Shown: piece by piece, positions 5,672 through 7,104 of the stretch
How positions within the stretch are numbered: the stretch's first letter is position 1
How the letters are laid out: every line of letters starts with the position of its first letter
NCBI GenBank assembly: GCA_016794735.1
Contig: JAEUJK010000122.1
Location: 1 to 7,104, forward strand
Reading direction: 5' to 3'
Source of the DNA: Gemmatimonadota bacterium
GTDB lineage: Bacteria > Gemmatimonadota > Gemmatimonadetes > Gemmatimonadales > Gemmatimonadaceae
Length of the DNA: 7,104 bases
Notes under the pieces: model-generated
What the model saw: only the letters and a program-made list of their open reading frames with translations
The model's database searches: none
Told to the model about the DNA's origin: nothing
Made by a program: the position numbers and the translations under genes

Positions 5672-6622
5672 GTGAGCCGCCGCGTGCTTGTCACCGGTGG
5701 GGCCGGCTTCATCGGCTCCCATGTCGCCGAGGGGTTTCTCGCCGCAGGCGACGCGGTCGATGTCCTCGACAACCTGTCGTCCGGCAAGCGGGAAAACGTC
5801 CCCGCCGCCGCCGGCTTTCATCACCTCGACATCACGTCCCCCGACGCCGCGGCCCTGATCCGCGGCGGTGGATATGACGTGGTCTGCCACCTCGCCGCCC
5901 AGATCGACGTGCGGAAGTCGGTGGCCGATCCCGCCTACGATGCCTCGGTCAACATCGGCGGATCGCTCAACCTGCTCGAGGCCGTCCGGGCTTCGGGGCG
6001 GGCGACGCGCTTCGTCTTCTCGTCCACGGGTGGTGCGATCTACGGCGACTTCGTGCAGGTGCCGACGGTCGAGAACATGCCGAAGGACCCCGAGTCCCCG
6101 TACGGCATCGCGAAGCTCTCCGTCGAGTACTACATGGGGTACTTCGCGCGCGTCCACGGGCTCGACACGGTCGCGCTGCGGTATGCCAACGTCTATGGCC
6201 CGCGCCAGGACCCGCATGGTGAGGCCGGCGTCGTGGCGATCTTCTGCAAGCGCGTCCTCGCGGGTGAGACCCTCACCGTCTTCGGCGACGGGCAGCAGAC
6301 CCGCGACTACGTCTACGCCGGTGACGTCGCCCGCGCGAACTTCCTCGCCGCGACGACGACGCTCCCGAAGATGCGGCAGCTCGACGTGCGCGCGTACAAC
6401 ATCGGCACCGGGGTCGAGACCTCCGTGCTCGACCTCGCCCGCACGATCTACGGCGCGGCGGGACGCGAGGGCACGGTCAATCACGCACCGGCGCGCGCGG
6501 GTGAGCAGATGCGCTCCTCGGTGAACACGAGCAAGGCGGCCGCGGAGCTGGGATGGAAGCCGCAGGTGTCGCTCGCCGAAGGACTGGCGAAGACCTACGC
6601 ATACTTTGCCTCGCGTCATTAG
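5672..6622 (+). CDS. NAD-dependent sugar-nucleotide epimerase, UDP-glucose 4-epimerase (GalE) type
   Basis: This 316-residue extended short-chain dehydrogenase probably interconverts a UDP-hexose pair such as UDP-glucose and UDP-galactose, feeding surface polysaccharide synthesis in the cytoplasm. The Rossmann NAD loop is GGAGFIG at 9-15, with Asp33-Asn34 at the end of strand 2 where NAD-preferring members bind the adenosine ribose. HLAAQ is at 73-77. The active site has SST at 117-119 and the YxxxK pair Tyr144/Lys148 (SPYGIAK). NVYGPRQDP at 173-181, FGDGQQTRDYVYAGDVA at 204-220 and YNIGTGVETSV at 242-252 are typical of bacterial GalE-like proteins. The length fits the short bacterial GalE group. 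UDP-GlcNAc 4-epimerases, UDP-glucuronate epimerases or decarboxylases and other NDP-sugar enzymes share most of these motifs, so substrate is not settled and I give no symbol. It starts at GTG with a good Shine-Dalgarno. tolQ follows after 9 bases. Confidence 0.9.
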   Translation: MSRRVLVTGGAGFIGSHVAEGFLAAGDAVDVLDNLSSGKRENVPAAAGFHHLDITSPDAAALIRGGGYDVVCHLAAQIDVRKSVADPAYDASVNIGGSLNLLEAVRASGRATRFVFSSTGGAIYGDFVQVPTVENMPKDPESPYGIAKLSVEYYMGYFARVHGLDTVALRYANVYGPRQDPHGEAGVVAIFCKRVLAGETLTVFGDGQQTRDYVYAGDVARANFLAATTTLPKMRQLDVRAYNIGTGVETSVLDLARTIYGAAGREGTVNHAPARAGEQMRSSVNTSKAAAELGWKPQVSLAEGLAKTYAYFASRH

Positions 6623-6631
6623 CCTTATGGC

Positions 6632-7104
6632 ATGACGCCCCTGTATGCCCAGGTCGAGGCGGCCGTGCCCACGTCGGCGTGGGGACTGATCACCACAGCC
6701 GACCTCGTGACACAAGTCGTGCTCGCGCTGCTGTTGGTGTTGTCGTTGGTGAGCTGGACGATCATGGTGGCCAAGTGGAGGGAGTTCCGCTCGGTGCGGC
6801 GGACGAGCGCCGAATTTCTCGCCTCCTTCGAGCGGGCCAACTCGGTGGCCGAGGTGGCTGCCATCAGTCGAAAGGCCGGGGCCGGTCCCCTGACGCGCGT
6901 CTTCCAGCGCGCAGAGGTCTTCCTTACCGAGACCCGCCCCGCCATGGCCGCCACCGCGGAGCGCAGTGCCAAGTTCAGCGCATCGCAGGTCGAGGCACTG
7001 CACCTGGTGCTCGACGCCCAGACCGATCGCGAACGTGATGCGCTGAGTCGGTACATCCCCTCACTCGCCATGATCGCCTCGGCATCGCCGCTCATCGGCC
7101 TGCT
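6632..7104 (+). CDS. tolQ: TolQ/ExbB-family proton channel protein, 5' part, probably TolQ
   Basis: TolQ with TolR forms the inner-membrane proton-driven motor that energises TolA-TolB-Pal for outer-membrane constriction and integrity. ExbB is the paralogue that powers TonB. The frame is open from ATG 6632 to the window end (157 codons plus two bases). A short N-terminus is followed by a first membrane span at about 24-47 (LVTQVVLALLLVLSLVSWTI). A charged cytoplasmic region (KWREFRSVRR onward) runs to about 140. The second span then begins with RYIPSLAMIASASPLIGL at 140-157, the family's diagnostic entry into helix 2. The missing C-terminal part should carry the rest of helix 2 and helix 3. 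TolQ is preferred over ExbB from the overall pattern, but tolR and other partners would lie past the window. No Shine-Dalgarno is seen. The ATG lies 9 bases after the epimerase stop. Confidence 0.85.
   Translation, partial: MTPLYAQVEAAVPTSAWGLITTADLVTQVVLALLLVLSLVSWTIMVAKWREFRSVRRTSAEFLASFERANSVAEVAAISRKAGAGPLTRVFQRAEVFLTETRPAMAATAERSAKFSASQVEALHLVLDAQTDRERDALSRYIPSLAMIASASPLIGL

Noticed and set aside
5624..7003. Long minus-strand open frame (459 codons) across the epimerase and tolQ
   Set aside because: It is a shadow of two genes with intact catalytic or membrane motifs on the + strand. Its product is low-complexity His/Arg-rich and spans unrelated genes.
6553..7038. Plus-strand open frame of 161 codons overlapping the end of the epimerase and the start of tolQ
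   Set aside because: It is in a different frame from TolQ, whose spans and family motifs are clear from 6632. It has no domain of its own.

Overview
This is a strongly GC-rich bacterial chromosome segment. It carries six complete genes and two genes cut by the window edges, all on the + strand. The order is rel (3' part), uvrB, tsaE, tsaB, rimI, ssb, a GalE-like sugar-nucleotide epimerase, and tolQ (5' part). The TolQ start implies an envelope with an outer membrane. The strong G/C bias at third codon positions and the protein character would fit Gemmatimonadota or a similar high-GC Gram-negative phylum. That placement is my inference from general flavour, since no rRNA or other phylogenetic marker is present.

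Positions 1-1236 hold the C-terminal half of a long RelA/SpoT (Rel) protein: the end of the (p)ppGpp synthetase domain, then the TGS, helical, zinc-finger-like and ACT domains. After a 50-base gap comes full-length uvrB (nucleotide excision repair). Its 3' end overlaps tsaE by 14 bases. tsaE, tsaB and rimI are packed with a 1-base gap and a 1-base stop/start overlap. This is the widespread tRNA t6A / ribosomal-protein acetylation cluster. tsaD and tsaC, also needed for t6A, are not in the window. uvrB-tsaE-tsaB-rimI look like one transcription unit, possibly with rel upstream.

A 99-base spacer then holds a possible promoter, a small stem-loop and a textbook Shine-Dalgarno for ssb, which ends with the acidic tip that recruits partner proteins. 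A 160-base spacer follows ssb, with a perfect 9-bp hairpin that is probably a transcription stop. Next come a 316-residue NAD-dependent epimerase of the GalE type and, only 9 bases later, the start of tolQ, which runs off the window. This right end is an envelope/polysaccharide section.

No gap exceeds 300 bases. I see no mobile element, CRISPR array, tRNA, rRNA or foreign-looking island. The content is housekeeping, and I find no convincing new system. The points worth a second look are small: possible leaderless starts for uvrB and perhaps tolQ, a stem-loop directly before the ssb ribosome binding site, a short insertion in the SSB OB-fold, and altered signature residues in TsaB.
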